64,000 bases of DNA from Curvibacter sp. (GTDB lineage: Bacteria; Pseudomonadota; Gammaproteobacteria; Burkholderiales; Burkholderiaceae_C): NCBI GenBank assembly GCA_020248905.1, contig JADCGR010000006.1, forward strand, positions 83,480-147,479, read 5' to 3'. Both the position numbers and the translations under genes were made by a program. This document shows positions 16,877-27,167 of this stretch, in pieces. Within the stretch, counting starts at the first letter, position 1. Each line of letters starts with the position of its first letter. A model generated the notes under the pieces. The model did not search any database. It saw only the letters and a program-made list of their open reading frames with translations, and was not told the origin of the DNA.

Positions 16877-19800
16877 TTATAGAGAGCGTGCTGCGGCGTC
16901 ACCCGCGCCCGCGCCCCGGGCTCTGCGGCCGCGCCACAGGCGGGCCAGCCTCTCTTCAAGATCATCCACGATGGTGTAGACCGCCGGTATCACCAGCAGG
17001 CTGAGCACGGTGGAGGTGATGAGGCCGCCGATGACAGCCACCGCCATCGGGCTGCGAAAGCTCGGATCGGCCGCTCCCCAACCCACGGCCAGTGGCACCA
17101 TGCCCGCACCCATGGCCAGCGTGGTCATGACCACCGGGCGGGCGCGCTTGTGGCAGGCGTCGAGCAGGGCATCAAAGCGGCTCATGGGGCTGGCCGTCGC
17201 CTGCCCGTCCGGGCCGGGATGGCCACGCCGCGCCTCAATCGCGTACTCGACCAACAGGATGGAGTTCTTGGTGGCGATGCCCATGAGCATGATGAGGCCG
17301 ATCAGCGAGGGCATGGAGAAACCCTGACGGGCCAAGAGCAGGCCCACGAAGGCGCCGCCCAGCGACAGCGGCAAGGCCGCGAGGATGGTCAGGGGTTGGA
17401 GGAAGTCCTTGAACAGCAGCACCAGCACGATGTAGATGCAGAGCACGCCGGTCAGCATGGCCAGCCCGAAGCTGGCGAATAGCTCGCCCATGACCTCAGC
17501 ATCACCGAGGGCGAGTTGCTTCACGCCTGGAGGCAGATTGCGGATGGAGGGTAGCTTGTTCACAGCATCGGTCACCTCACCCAGCGGCACGCCCGAAAGC
17601 TCGACCTCGAATGTGATGTTGCGCGCGCGGTTGAGGCGGTCGATCACGGCCGGGCCGCCTGAAAGCTCCAAGGTGGCGACTTGGCTCAGCATTACCGGAC
17701 CCTTGACGCCGGGCACGGTCAGGCGCCCTAGCAGGTCTAGGTCCTGACGGGCCTGGCCCTCCAGCTTGACCACAATGGGGATCTGGCGCTGGCTGAGGTT
17801 GAGTTTGGCCAGGGACTGGTCGTAGTCACCCACGGTCGCGATGCGCAGGGTCTCGCCTATGGCGCTGCTGGTCACGCCCAGATCGGCAGCGCGCGCGAAG
17901 TCAGGGCGCACGGCCACTTCGGTGCGCGTCAGGCTGGCGCTGCTGGTCACCGAGCCCAAGCCTGGGATGGTACGCAGGTCGCGCTCCACGGCGGCAGCGG
18001 CATCGAGCAGCGCGCGCGGGTCTTCGCCCGTGAGCACGAGCTGGTACTTCTCGCCAGAGCCGCCCAGGCCCACCCGGCTACGCACACCGGGCAGCTCGGC
18101 CAGGGCGTTACGGATCTGCTGCTCAATGCCCTGCTTGCGCGGGCGCTCGCCACGCGGCGCCAGCAGCACCGTGAGCGTGGCCTTGCGTACCTCGGCGCCG
18201 CCGGGCGGCGCGAAGGGGTCCGACCCAGCCGCACCGGCACCGATGGTGGTGTAGACGCTGCGCACATGATCCACCCGCGCGATCAGGGCGCGTGCCGCTT
18301 CGGCAGACTGGCGCGTCTGCGCCAGCGTCGCACCCGGCGGCAACTCCAGATAGACCTGGGTCTGCGAGTTGTCGTCCGGTGGGATGAAGCCCGTGGGCAG
18401 CAGCGGGATCAGCATCAGCGAGCCCACAAAGAAGGCACTGGCTGCAGCCAGCGTGGTCCATCGGTGGCGCAGGGCCCAGGCACTGGTGCGCAGATAGGCT
18501 GGCATCCAGAAAGGATCGCGATGGGGCCGCGTGCTCGGGCGCATGATGTAGGCGGCCATCATGGGCGTGAGCACCCGCGCGACCACGAGCGAGGCAAACA
18601 CCGCTAGCGCGGCCGTCCAGCCGAACTGCTTGAAGAACTTGCCAGGAATGCCGCTCATGAAGGCTGTGGGCAGGAACACGGCAATCAGCGTGAAGGTGGT
18701 GGCGATCACGGCCAGGCCGATCTCGTAGGCAGCCTCCATCGCGGCCTGGTAGGGCGTCTTGCCCATGCGAAGATGGCGCTCGATGTTCTCAACCTCGACG
18801 ATCGCGTCGTCGACCAGCACGCCAATGACGAGCGAGAGGGCGAGGAGCGTGACAACGTTGATCGAGAAGCCAAAATAGTGCATGCCGATGAAGGCCGGGA
18901 TGGCCGACAGCGGCAGGGCCACGGCGGAGACCACGGTGGCCCGGCCATCTCGCAGGAAGAGCCAAACCACCAGGATGGCGAGGAAGGCGCCCTCGTAGAG
19001 CAGGGTCATGGAGGCGTCGAACTCCTCCTGCACCGGCTGCACGAAGTTAAAGGCCTCAACCAGGCGGACATCGGGATGGGCGGCCTTGAGCTCCTCCAGC
19101 ACAAGCTGCACAGCCGCGCCGACCTCCACCTCACTCGCGCCCTTGCTACGGGTGATCTCGAAGCCCACCACCGGCTGGCCGTTGAGCAGCGCCAGCGCAC
19201 GCGGCTCGGCCACCGTGTCGCGCACGCGCGCCACCTCGTCCAGGCGTACGCTCACGCCGTTGCTGAGCACCAGTTCCAGCCGCGTCAATTCCCGGGCCGA
19301 CTGCACCGTGGCCAGGGTGCGCATGGGCTGCTCGCCGCCGCCCAGATCCACGCGGCCACCGGCACTTTCAGTCTGCACCTGGCGCAGCTGGCGGGAAACG
19401 TCAGCCGCGCTGGCGCCCAGGGCCTGCAGCCTGAGCGGATCCAGCGCCACGTCAATCTGGCGGTTCACGCCCCCGACGCGCGACACAGAGCCGACCCCCT
19501 TAACGCCTAGCAGGCGACGCGCGACGGTGTTGTCCACGAACCAGCTCAGGGCCTCGTCGTCCATTACATCCGAGGCGATGGTGTAGGCCAGGATGGGTGA
19601 GCCCGAGAGGTTGATCTTGCCGATGATGGGATCGCGCAGATCGCCGGGCAGGTCGGCCCTTACGCCCTGCACGGCTGAGCGCACATCGTCCACCGCCTCC
19701 TGCGTGGGTTTTTCCAGTCGGAACTCCGCCGTGAGGATCACGCCGCCGTCCTGCACCTTGGTGTAAAGGTTCTTGAGCCCTTGCAGGGGCGCGATGGCGT

Positions 19801-20008
19801 TCTCAAGCTTGCGCGCAACGTCGGATTCAAGCTGCGCGGGCGCAGCCCCGGGCAGGGTGGCGGTGACCGTGACGGTGGGCAACTCCAGATCGGGGAAGTT
19901 CTGCACCTTCATGGCGTTAAAGGACAACAGGCCGGCGAACGTGAGCATCACGAACAGCATGGCCGCGGGGATGGGATTGCGGATGGACCAGGCAGAGACG
20001 TTCATCAC
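16877..20008 (-). CDS. RND efflux transporter permease (AcrB/MexB-like)
   Basis: 1043 aa; MNVSAWSIRNPIPAAMLFVMLTFAGLLSF...GVLVDDAIVEVENIERHL...LIGLIMLMGIATKNSILLVEYA. Confidence 0.95.
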   Translation of the reverse strand: MMNVSAWSIRNPIPAAMLFVMLTFAGLLSFNAMKVQNFPDLELPTVTVTATLPGAAPAQLESDVARKLENAIAPLQGLKNLYTKVQDGGVILTAEFRLEKPTQEAVDDVRSAVQGVRADLPGDLRDPIIGKINLSGSPILAYTIASDVMDDEALSWFVDNTVARRLLGVKGVGSVSRVGGVNRQIDVALDPLRLQALGASAADVSRQLRQVQTESAGGRVDLGGGEQPMRTLATVQSARELTRLELVLSNGVSVRLDEVARVRDTVAEPRALALLNGQPVVGFEITRSKGASEVEVGAAVQLVLEELKAAHPDVRLVEAFNFVQPVQEEFDASMTLLYEGAFLAILVVWLFLRDGRATVVSAVALPLSAIPAFIGMHYFGFSINVVTLLALSLVIGVLVDDAIVEVENIERHLRMGKTPYQAAMEAAYEIGLAVIATTFTLIAVFLPTAFMSGIPGKFFKQFGWTAALAVFASLVVARVLTPMMAAYIMRPSTRPHRDPFWMPAYLRTSAWALRHRWTTLAAASAFFVGSLMLIPLLPTGFIPPDDNSQTQVYLELPPGATLAQTRQSAEAARALIARVDHVRSVYTTIGAGAAGSDPFAPPGGAEVRKATLTVLLAPRGERPRKQGIEQQIRNALAELPGVRSRVGLGGSGEKYQLVLTGEDPRALLDAAAAVERDLRTIPGLGSVTSSASLTRTEVAVRPDFARAADLGVTSSAIGETLRIATVGDYDQSLAKLNLSQRQIPIVVKLEGQARQDLDLLGRLTVPGVKGPVMLSQVATLELSGGPAVIDRLNRARNITFEVELSGVPLGEVTDAVNKLPSIRNLPPGVKQLALGDAEVMGELFASFGLAMLTGVLCIYIVLVLLFKDFLQPLTILAALPLSLGGAFVGLLLARQGFSMPSLIGLIMLMGIATKNSILLVEYAIEARRGHPGPDGQATASPMSRFDALLDACHKRARPVVMTTLAMGAGMVPLAVGWGAADPSFRSPMAVAVIGGLITSTVLSLLVIPAVYTIVDDLEERLARLWRGRRARGAGAGDAAARSL

Positions 20009-20015
20009 GCACTCC

Positions 20016-21131
20016 TCACTGCGCCGGGGTTCCGGCCACCACGCGCACCAGATCCCCGTCGCTCAGGAAGGCGCCGCCGCCGGCCACGATACGATCGGCC
20101 GGCTGCACGCCCGAGAGAATTTCCACGCGCTCACCCACCACGCGGCCGGTCTGCACTTTCAGGCGCGCCACGCGTTGCTCGGCGCCGACGCGAAAGACGT
20201 AGCTGAAGCCGTCGCGCACCACGACCGCACTTTGCGGCAGCGTGATCGCCGTGGAGGCGCCGATGTCGAACTCCCCGCGCACATACGTGCCAGCGCGCAG
20301 GGTGGCCCCGCCCTGCCCCTTGGCCGCACCGAGCACGTCAACGTAGACCGTGCCCTTGCGTGTGGCCGTGTCCACGGTAGGCGCGATCATGCGCACCTGG
20401 CCGCGCCAGGTGGCACCGGCGGGCGTGAGGAGCTGCACCTTCTGGCCCACACGTATGCGCTCGAGCTCGGGTGAGGTGACTTCGGCGCGCCATTCCAGGC
20501 GGCTGCGCCGAATCATGCGGAACAGCTCGCTGCCGCTAGCCACCACAGCGCCCACGGTGGCCGTGCGAGCAGAGATGGTCCCGTCGTCCGGGGCCACCAG
20601 GCGCGTCTGCTGCTGGCGCAGCAGCTCGGTGTCGAGCTGGGCCTGCGCCGAGGCGACACGCGCCTGGGCGGTCTGCTCCTGGGTCAGGTACTGCGTGATC
20701 TGCTGCTGGCTCAGCGCCCCGCTGCCGTGCAGGGCGCGGACCCGCTCGGCGTTGCCCTGGGCTTCGGCCAGCTGGGCCTGCGCCTCCACCAGGCGCGCGC
20801 GTGCCAGCGCGACATCGGCCTGGACGGTCTCGGGCGCGAAGCTCAGCAGCAGCTGACCGTTGCGCACGACGTCGCCGACCTGCACGTGCACCTCCTGGAT
20901 GCGCAGTCCCGCTACCTCGGCGCCGAGAATGGCCTCCTGCCAGGCCGCGACCGCGCCGTTGGCGCTGATGCGTACTGGCAGGGTAGCCGACGCCGGCTGG
21001 ACGACCGAGACCGTGAGCGCGGGCTTGGCCACCGGGGTGACGGGTTTGTCGGCCGCTGGCAACGCCAGTGGAACAAGGCACAGACCGATCGCGACGCAAC
21101 GCGTCCAGATCTGCGGAGAGGAAGTAGGCAT
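20016..21131 (-). CDS. RND efflux periplasmic adaptor (MFP)
   Basis: MPTSSPQIWTRCVAIGLCLVPLALPAADKP...GAVAAWQEAILGAEVAGLRIQEVHVQVGDVVRNGQLL. Confidence 0.9.
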   Translation of the reverse strand: MPTSSPQIWTRCVAIGLCLVPLALPAADKPVTPVAKPALTVSVVQPASATLPVRISANGAVAAWQEAILGAEVAGLRIQEVHVQVGDVVRNGQLLLSFAPETVQADVALARARLVEAQAQLAEAQGNAERVRALHGSGALSQQQITQYLTQEQTAQARVASAQAQLDTELLRQQQTRLVAPDDGTISARTATVGAVVASGSELFRMIRRSRLEWRAEVTSPELERIRVGQKVQLLTPAGATWRGQVRMIAPTVDTATRKGTVYVDVLGAAKGQGGATLRAGTYVRGEFDIGASTAITLPQSAVVVRDGFSYVFRVGAEQRVARLKVQTGRVVGERVEILSGVQPADRIVAGGGAFLSDGDLVRVVAGTPAQ

Positions 21132-21165
21132 GGTGGTGGTTTCGGCTGGTTCGATGGATTGGGGC

Positions 21166-22611
21166 TCAGCGTGGCGAGCCTGCGTCTTGGGACAGTCCGG
21201 CGACCGGCTGGTCCGGGCTGAAGCCGCCGCCGGCGGCCCGGTACAGACTGATCCAGTGGAGACGCCGGGAAAGCGCCAGGTATTCGACTTCGGTGCGCGC
21301 GGCCACAGCAGAGCGGCGCGCGTCCTCCAGCTCCAGCAGGCTGGCAAGACCCTGGGCGTGGCGGGCATGGGTTGCCGCCAGCGCGCGGGCGTAACCCTGG
21401 GCTGCAAGTTGCACGTCCTGGAGCCGCTCGTCGCCCGCGCGCAGGTTGACGAGCGCCTCCTCAACTTCCCGCACCGCCTGGCGCACGCGGCCCTGGTAGG
21501 CGATCACCGCGTCGCGGTAGCCGGCGCGGGCCGATTCGACCGCCGCGCGGCGCTGCCCCGCGTCGAAGATCGGCAAATCGAGCGCCAGTGGACCAAGCGT
21601 CCAGAGCGTGTAGTCCTGGCTGCCGCCACCGTTGGCCAGACGGACGGCGGTGATGGATCCGTCCAGGCTCAGGCGCGGCAGTCGCGCGGCCTGCGCAGTG
21701 CCCACCTGCGCTGCAGCCCAGACCACCTCGCGCTCGGCGGCATACACATCCGGACGCTGCGACACGAGCTGCGCCGGCAGACTGGTAATCGCAAAGGGCG
21801 CCGTCGCGGGCTCGACGCTCCCCTCGGCAGGCAGCTTGGCGCGCAGCGCGGCCTCCTCGACCCCGGTGAGCGCCACCAGGCCCTTGATGTCGATATCGCA
21901 TTGGGCGAGCTGCTGGGTCAGGCGGCTGCGTGACTGGGCCGCGCTGGCCTGCGCGGTCGCGGCCTCGGCATCGGCGCTCCAGCCTGCGCGTGCGCTGAGT
22001 TCGATGAGACGCGCGGTCCGCGCTCGCGATTCGGCGTCCTCGCGCAGCAACTCGGCCTGGCGGCGGCACGAGCGCAAGCTGTAGTAGAGCTGGGCCACCT
22101 CGGCCGCCACCGACACTCGCGCCTCGTGCCACTGCGCCGCGCTGCCCTTGACACGGCCGCCGGCCGCACGCAGGGCCTGGCGGTTGGCGCCCAGCCAGTC
22201 CAGCTCCCACGAGGCTTGCAGTCCGGCGTCCGTGCGGGTGGCCAGCGCCGAGCCCGGCAGTGCAATTCCGCGGCGCAGGCCGGTCTGGGCGCTGAGACTG
22301 GGCAGCAGCTTGGCCTGGGCAGCAGCTTGCTGCGCTCGTTGCGATTCCACCCGGGCGAGTGCGGACGATACGGTCGGGCTCACTTCCTGGGCCGAACGGA
22401 TGAGCTCAACGAGCAGCGGATCACGCTGCGCTTCCCACCAGCCAGACAGTTTGTCAACGGAGCCCTGATGCGGCAGCGGCGCCACCCACTGCGCAGGCGC
22501 GCGCGCCTCGACGCGATCGTCGGGGGCAAGGGACGCGCAGGCGGTCAGCAGGCACAGGGGCGCAAGGGCGGCAACGCGCTTGAGCAGCAAGAGGGTCGTG
22601 GGGGGCATCAT
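21166..22611 (-). CDS. RND efflux outer membrane factor (NodT/TolC-like)
   Basis: Lipoprotein signal LCLLTACAS; PLPHQGSVDKLSGWWEAQRDPLLVELI; ARLPRLSLDGS. Confidence 0.9.
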   Translation of the reverse strand: MMPPTTLLLLKRVAALAPLCLLTACASLAPDDRVEARAPAQWVAPLPHQGSVDKLSGWWEAQRDPLLVELIRSAQEVSPTVSSALARVESQRAQQAAAQAKLLPSLSAQTGLRRGIALPGSALATRTDAGLQASWELDWLGANRQALRAAGGRVKGSAAQWHEARVSVAAEVAQLYYSLRSCRRQAELLREDAESRARTARLIELSARAGWSADAEAATAQASAAQSRSRLTQQLAQCDIDIKGLVALTGVEEAALRAKLPAEGSVEPATAPFAITSLPAQLVSQRPDVYAAEREVVWAAAQVGTAQAARLPRLSLDGSITAVRLANGGGSQDYTLWTLGPLALDLPIFDAGQRRAAVESARAGYRDAVIAYQGRVRQAVREVEEALVNLRAGDERLQDVQLAAQGYARALAATHARHAQGLASLLELEDARRSAVAARTEVEYLALSRRLHWISLYRAAGGGFSPDQPVAGLSQDAGSPR

Positions 22612-23291
22612 GATGACAAGGCTTCTGAACGGGCGGGGCGGGAGCGGCGGCGCCCCTGCTCGTAGTCGACCAGTGCGAGGGCGTAGGCCAGCAGGCGCTC
22701 GTGGTAGACGTCCAGGGCCTGCGGGGAGGCGATCAGACCGGGCCGCACAGCCTGGATGACTTCGTGTCCGACGTGGATCATGATGGCCATGCCCGAAATC
22801 TCCAGGGCAAGGCGGTGGATCTCGTCATCGGCCTCGTCCACGCCGAAGTGACGGCGAAGAGCGGCAACGAGGAAGGCGTGCTCGGGCTTGATGTGGCTCT
22901 CGATTTCGGCCTCCCACATGCCTGTAGGCTCGAACATCTCGCGAAAGTGCAGCTTCATACACAGCAGGGCCTGCTCTCCCGACTTGAGCGGCTCCACCAG
23001 ACCGCGCAATAAAGAGGAGATGATCTCCGTCAGGTCAAGTAGCGCTGGGTCGAGGCTGTGGGGATCGAAGCGCGGGTTGAACTCCGGGTCGTCGAAGATG
23101 GCGCGGTACAGACCCTGCTTGTCCCCGAAGTAGTAGCTGATTGAAGCCACATTCGTCTGCGCGGCGTCCGCAATGGCCCGCACAGAGGTCTGCGCGTAGC
23201 CGTGGCGCGCAAACAGCACCAGGGCGGCGGACAGCAGGCGACGGCGGGCATGCTCGCCATCGGTGCGCAAGGATTTACCCGCTTCGTTCAT
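22608..23291 (-). CDS. TetR/AcrR family regulator
   Basis: LLSAALVLFARHGYAQTSVRAIADAAQTNVASISYYFGDKQGLYRAIFD: TetR N-terminal HTH; overlaps OMF gene start. Confidence 0.9.
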   Translation of the reverse strand: MNEAGKSLRTDGEHARRRLLSAALVLFARHGYAQTSVRAIADAAQTNVASISYYFGDKQGLYRAIFDDPEFNPRFDPHSLDPALLDLTEIISSLLRGLVEPLKSGEQALLCMKLHFREMFEPTGMWEAEIESHIKPEHAFLVAALRRHFGVDEADDEIHRLALEISGMAIMIHVGHEVIQAVRPGLIASPQALDVYHERLLAYALALVDYEQGRRRSRPARSEALSS

Positions 23292-23312
23292 GCCAGGGAT
23301 GCTAGCATATAA

Positions 23313-23328
23313 ATCAAACGTTTGTTTA
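23313..23328. promoter_or_regulatory. Palindrome AATCAAACGTTTGTTT, candidate TetR operator
   Basis: Perfect CAAACGTTTG core (23316-23325) between divergent tetR and glcD-like genes. Confidence 0.5.
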
Positions 23329-23402
23329 ACTTATCTGGCAGGTCTGCTGGAACTGCAGCGCAGAGGGCAACACTACAATCGTTTCGCACCGAGGAAAGCC
23401 GC

Positions 23403-24905
23403 ATGAACGCTCCGAGCCCGCCTGAACAAGCCCATGCGCTGCAACGCGCCCAACGCCAGTCCGAGGTGGTCGCAGCCCTGCGCACGGTCCTGCCGGCGCA
23501 CGCCCTGCTCTGGCAATCCGAGGACACCACCCCCTACGAGTGCGACGGCCTCACGGCCTACCGCCAGCGCCCGCTGGTGGTCGCCCTGCCCGAGACCGAG
23601 GCCCAGGTGCAGGGCGTGCTCAAGGCCTGTCACGCCTTGGGCGTGCCCGTGGTTGCGCGCGGCGCCGGCACCGGCCTGTCGGGCGGCGCCATGCCCAACG
23701 CCATGGGCGTGACGCTCTCGCTGGCCAAGTTCAACCAGATCCTGAAGATCGACCCCGTGAGCCGCACGGCCGTGGTCCAGGCCGGCGTGCGCAACCTCGC
23801 CATCAGCGAAGCCGCCGCGCCCTACGGCATGTACTACGCGCCAGATCCGTCCAGCCAGATCGCCTGCACCATCGGCGGCAACGTGGCCGAAAACTCGGGC
23901 GGCGTGCACTGCCTGAAATACGGCCTGACGGTACACAACGTGCTCAAGGTGCGTGGCTACACGGTGGCTGGCGAACCGGTGGAGTTCGGCTCGGACGCGC
24001 TGGACGTTCCGGGCTACGACCTGCTCAGCGTCTTCATCGGCAGTGAGGGCATGCTGGCCGTGACGGTGGAAGTCACCGTCAAGCTGGTACCCAAGCCGCA
24101 GCTGGCGCGCTGCATCATGGCCAGCTTCGACGACGTGCGCAAGGCGGGTGACGCCGTGGCCGCCGTGATTGCCGCCGGCATCATCCCGGCCGGGCTGGAG
24201 ATGATGGACCAGCCCATGACGGCTGCCGTGGAAGACTTCGTGCATGCCGGCTACGACCTGAATGCGGCGGCCATCCTGCTGTGCGAGAGCGACGGTACCC
24301 CCGAGGAAGTGGAAGAGGAAATCGGCCGCATGAGCGAGGTGCTGCGCCAGGCCGGTGCCACGGCCATTGCCGTGAGCCGCGACGAGGCCGAGCGCCTGCG
24401 CTACTGGAGCGGTCGCAAGAACGCCTTCCCCGCCAGCGGCCGGCTGGCCCCGGACTACATGTGCATGGACTCGACCATCCCCAGAGCCCGCTTGGCCGAC
24501 ATCCTGCTGGCCATCCAGGAGATGGAGAAGAAGTACGGCCTGCGCTGCCTCAATGTTTTCCACGCGGGCGACGGCAATCTGCATCCCCTGATCCTTTTCG
24601 ATGCGAATGACGCCGACCAGCTGCACCGCTGCGAACTCTTCGGCGCCGACATCCTGGAGACCAGCGTGGCCATGGGCGGCACGGTGACGGGCGAGCACGG
24701 CGTGGGCGTGGAAAAGCTCAACAGCATGTGCGTACAGTTCAGCGCGGAAGAAAACGCGCAGATGCTGGGCGTGAAGCGCGCTTTCGATCCCCAGGGCACG
24801 CTAAACCCCGGCAAGGTGATTCCGACGCACAACCGCTGCGCCGAATACGGCAAGATGCTGGTGCGCGGCGGCAAGATCTCGCACCCGGACCTGCTGCGGC
24901 TCTGA
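23403..24905 (+). CDS. glcD: FAD-linked (S)-2-hydroxy-acid oxidase, GlcD-type
   Basis: VVARGAGTGLSGGAMPNAMGVTLSLAKFN...GNVAENSGGVHCLKYGLT...NVFHAGDGNLHPLILFD...GEHGVGVEK. Confidence 0.9.
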   Translation: MNAPSPPEQAHALQRAQRQSEVVAALRTVLPAHALLWQSEDTTPYECDGLTAYRQRPLVVALPETEAQVQGVLKACHALGVPVVARGAGTGLSGGAMPNAMGVTLSLAKFNQILKIDPVSRTAVVQAGVRNLAISEAAAPYGMYYAPDPSSQIACTIGGNVAENSGGVHCLKYGLTVHNVLKVRGYTVAGEPVEFGSDALDVPGYDLLSVFIGSEGMLAVTVEVTVKLVPKPQLARCIMASFDDVRKAGDAVAAVIAAGIIPAGLEMMDQPMTAAVEDFVHAGYDLNAAAILLCESDGTPEEVEEEIGRMSEVLRQAGATAIAVSRDEAERLRYWSGRKNAFPASGRLAPDYMCMDSTIPRARLADILLAIQEMEKKYGLRCLNVFHAGDGNLHPLILFDANDADQLHRCELFGADILETSVAMGGTVTGEHGVGVEKLNSMCVQFSAEENAQMLGVKRAFDPQGTLNPGKVIPTHNRCAEYGKMLVRGGKISHPDLLRL

Positions 24906-24918
24906 TCGCGACGATCTG

Positions 24919-25260
24919 ATGAATTCCCTGCGCGGATTTGCCTGGCTGCTGGTCCTGCAATCCGCCGGCGAACTGCTGGCCCGCGGGCTGCACCTGCCTT
25001 TGCCCGGCCCCGTCGTCGGCTTGGTGCTGCTGCTGGGCGCCCTGCGCTTCGAAGCGGTGCGCACACCCGTGGCGGCCTGTGCCGACTTCCTGCTCGCGCA
25101 TCTCTCCCTGCTCTTCGTGCCCGTGGGCGTGGGCGTGATGACGCACCTGGGCCTGCTGGGGGCGTACGGCGCGCGTCTGCTGGCCGTCATCGTGCTTTCC
25201 ACTTGGGTCGGACTGGCGGTGACCGCGCTGGTGCTACGCGCCCTGATAAAGCGGACCTGA
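24919..25260 (+). CDS. CidA/LrgA family protein
   Basis: LQSAGELLARGLHLPLPGPVVGLVLLLGAL...LSLLFVPVGVGVMTHLGLL. Confidence 0.85.
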   Translation: MNSLRGFAWLLVLQSAGELLARGLHLPLPGPVVGLVLLLGALRFEAVRTPVAACADFLLAHLSLLFVPVGVGVMTHLGLLGAYGARLLAVIVLSTWVGLAVTALVLRALIKRT

Positions 25261-25264
25261 TGGC

Positions 25265-25990
25265 ATGCAGAACTTCGTCGAGCTCTGGGTCTATCTCTCC
25301 AGCACGCCGCTGTTCGGCCTGACGGCCACGGTGGCCGTCTATGTGCTGGCGCATACCTTTTACGCGAGGCGCGGGCAGGCGCCCTGGGCCAACCCGGTGC
25401 TCTGGACGGTGGTGGTGATTGCCGGCGGGCTGCTGATCACCGGCGTGCCCTATCCCACGTATTTCTCCGGCGCGCAGTTCATCCACTTCCTGCTGGGGCC
25501 GGCCGTGGTGGCACTGGGCTGGCCGCTTTGGCAGCGCCGCGCCGAGTTGCGCTCCCGCTCGAGTCCGCTGCTGCTGGCCGCTTTGCTGGGAGGGGCCGCA
25601 GCGGCCGGCTCGGCCTGGGCGCTGGGCCATGCCTTCGGCCTGCCGGGGGAGCTGGTGCAGTCGCTAACCACCAAGTCCGTCACGGCCCCCGTGGCCATGG
25701 GCGTGGCCGAGCAGATCGGCGGCATCCCGGCGCTGGCGGCGGTGTTTGCCGTGCTCACGGGCATCGTGGGCGCACTCAGCGGCAAGTATCTGTTCGATCG
25801 GCTGCACATCGCAACCGATCCGCAAGGCTGGATGACGCGCGGCTTTGCGCTGGGCACCAGCTCGCACGGGCTGGGCGCCGCCCGCGCCCTGCAGGTCCAT
25901 GCCGATGCCGGCGCCTACGCGGGCCTGGCCATGGGCCTGCAGGTGGTGCTGGCCTCGCTGCTGATACCGCTGGTGTTCCGCTGGCGTTAA
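25265..25990 (+). CDS. LrgB family protein
   Basis: LLGPAVVALGWPLWQRRAEL...SLTTKSVTAPVAMGVAEQIGGIPALAAVFAVLTGIVGA. Confidence 0.9.
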   Translation: MQNFVELWVYLSSTPLFGLTATVAVYVLAHTFYARRGQAPWANPVLWTVVVIAGGLLITGVPYPTYFSGAQFIHFLLGPAVVALGWPLWQRRAELRSRSSPLLLAALLGGAAAAGSAWALGHAFGLPGELVQSLTTKSVTAPVAMGVAEQIGGIPALAAVFAVLTGIVGALSGKYLFDRLHIATDPQGWMTRGFALGTSSHGLGAARALQVHADAGAYAGLAMGLQVVLASLLIPLVFRWR

Positions 25991-26045
25991 GGCCTAGCTT
26001 GTAGGGCAGAATTGCAGCTTCCCTTTTGCCAAACGGAGTGATCCC

Positions 26046-27014
26046 ATGTTCCTGAACCTCAAGCGCCGCGCGCTCGGTCTGGCCGCCGCCCTGCTGCTCA
26101 GCGGCACGGCCCTGGCCGACACACCGACAATCAAGATAATGGTGGGCTTCCCGCCCGGCGGCGGCACCGACGCCATCGCCCGTGTGCTGGCCGAGAAGCT
26201 CAAGGAGCCGCTGGGCGCCAACGTCATCGTAGAGAACAAGGCCGGGGCGGGCGGCCAGCTCGCCGCCCAGGCGCTCAAGGCTGCCCCCGCCGACGGCTCG
26301 GTGCTCTTTCTTTCGCACGACCACAGCATCTCCATCCTGCCGCTGACACTCAAGAACCCCGGCTTTAACCCGGCCGAGGACTTTGTGCCCGTGGCGGGCT
26401 TTGCGACCTTCGTCAACGGCCTCGCCATCTCGGGCGGCACGCCCGCAAAGTCCTATGCCGAGTACTTGGCCTGGGTGCGTGAGAACGGCAAGGGCAAAGG
26501 CACGGTAGGCGTGCCGGCACCGGCGTCGGTGCCCGAGTTCCTGGTCAAGGTCATCGGCCAGCGCAACGGCCTGGATCTGCAAGCCGCTCCCTATCGCGGC
26601 AGCGCGCCCATGATGGCCGATATGCTGGGCAACCAGATCGCCGCAGGCGTAGGCTCGGTGCCTGACTTCATCGAAAACCACAGGGCTGGCAAGGTCCGCA
26701 TCGTAGCGGTGATTGGCGCGCAACGCCAGGCTATCCTGCCCGAGGTGCCGACCTTTGCGGAACTGGGCCTGGCCGGCTTCGAGGATGTGCCCTACTACGG
26801 CCTCTTTGCGCCCAAGGACACGCCCAAGGCCGTGCTGGACCGTTATTCCGCTGCGCTCGCGCGGGTCATCGCGCAGCCCGATACGAGGGAGCGTCTCACG
26901 GCCTTGGGCCTGAGCGTGGGCCATATGAGCGGCGAGCAACTGGGCCAGCGCGAGCGCGCCTACCGCCAGACCTGGGCCCGCATCATCCAGGCCAGCGGCT
27001 TCCAGGCGCAGTAG
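26046..27014 (+). CDS. Tripartite tricarboxylate transporter substrate-binding protein (Bug/TctC family)
   Basis: IKIMVGFPPGGGTDAIARVLAEKLKEPLGANVIVENKAGAGGQLAAQAL. Confidence 0.9.
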   Translation: MFLNLKRRALGLAAALLLSGTALADTPTIKIMVGFPPGGGTDAIARVLAEKLKEPLGANVIVENKAGAGGQLAAQALKAAPADGSVLFLSHDHSISILPLTLKNPGFNPAEDFVPVAGFATFVNGLAISGGTPAKSYAEYLAWVRENGKGKGTVGVPAPASVPEFLVKVIGQRNGLDLQAAPYRGSAPMMADMLGNQIAAGVGSVPDFIENHRAGKVRIVAVIGAQRQAILPEVPTFAELGLAGFEDVPYYGLFAPKDTPKAVLDRYSAALARVIAQPDTRERLTALGLSVGHMSGEQLGQRERAYRQTWARIIQASGFQAQ

Positions 27015-27167
27015 TGGCTGGCACCTGGGTCTCGCCAGATGCGCCCGGAAGTGCCGCAAAGAGCCTGTGGCTGGCGTCGTCCGCGCGGCGCCGGCCCGCT
27101 CAAGTCCGGGGAGTGAATGCCGATATAGCACTGGACAGATCTCGTTTTTTCCAGCCAGGAGCATCCT

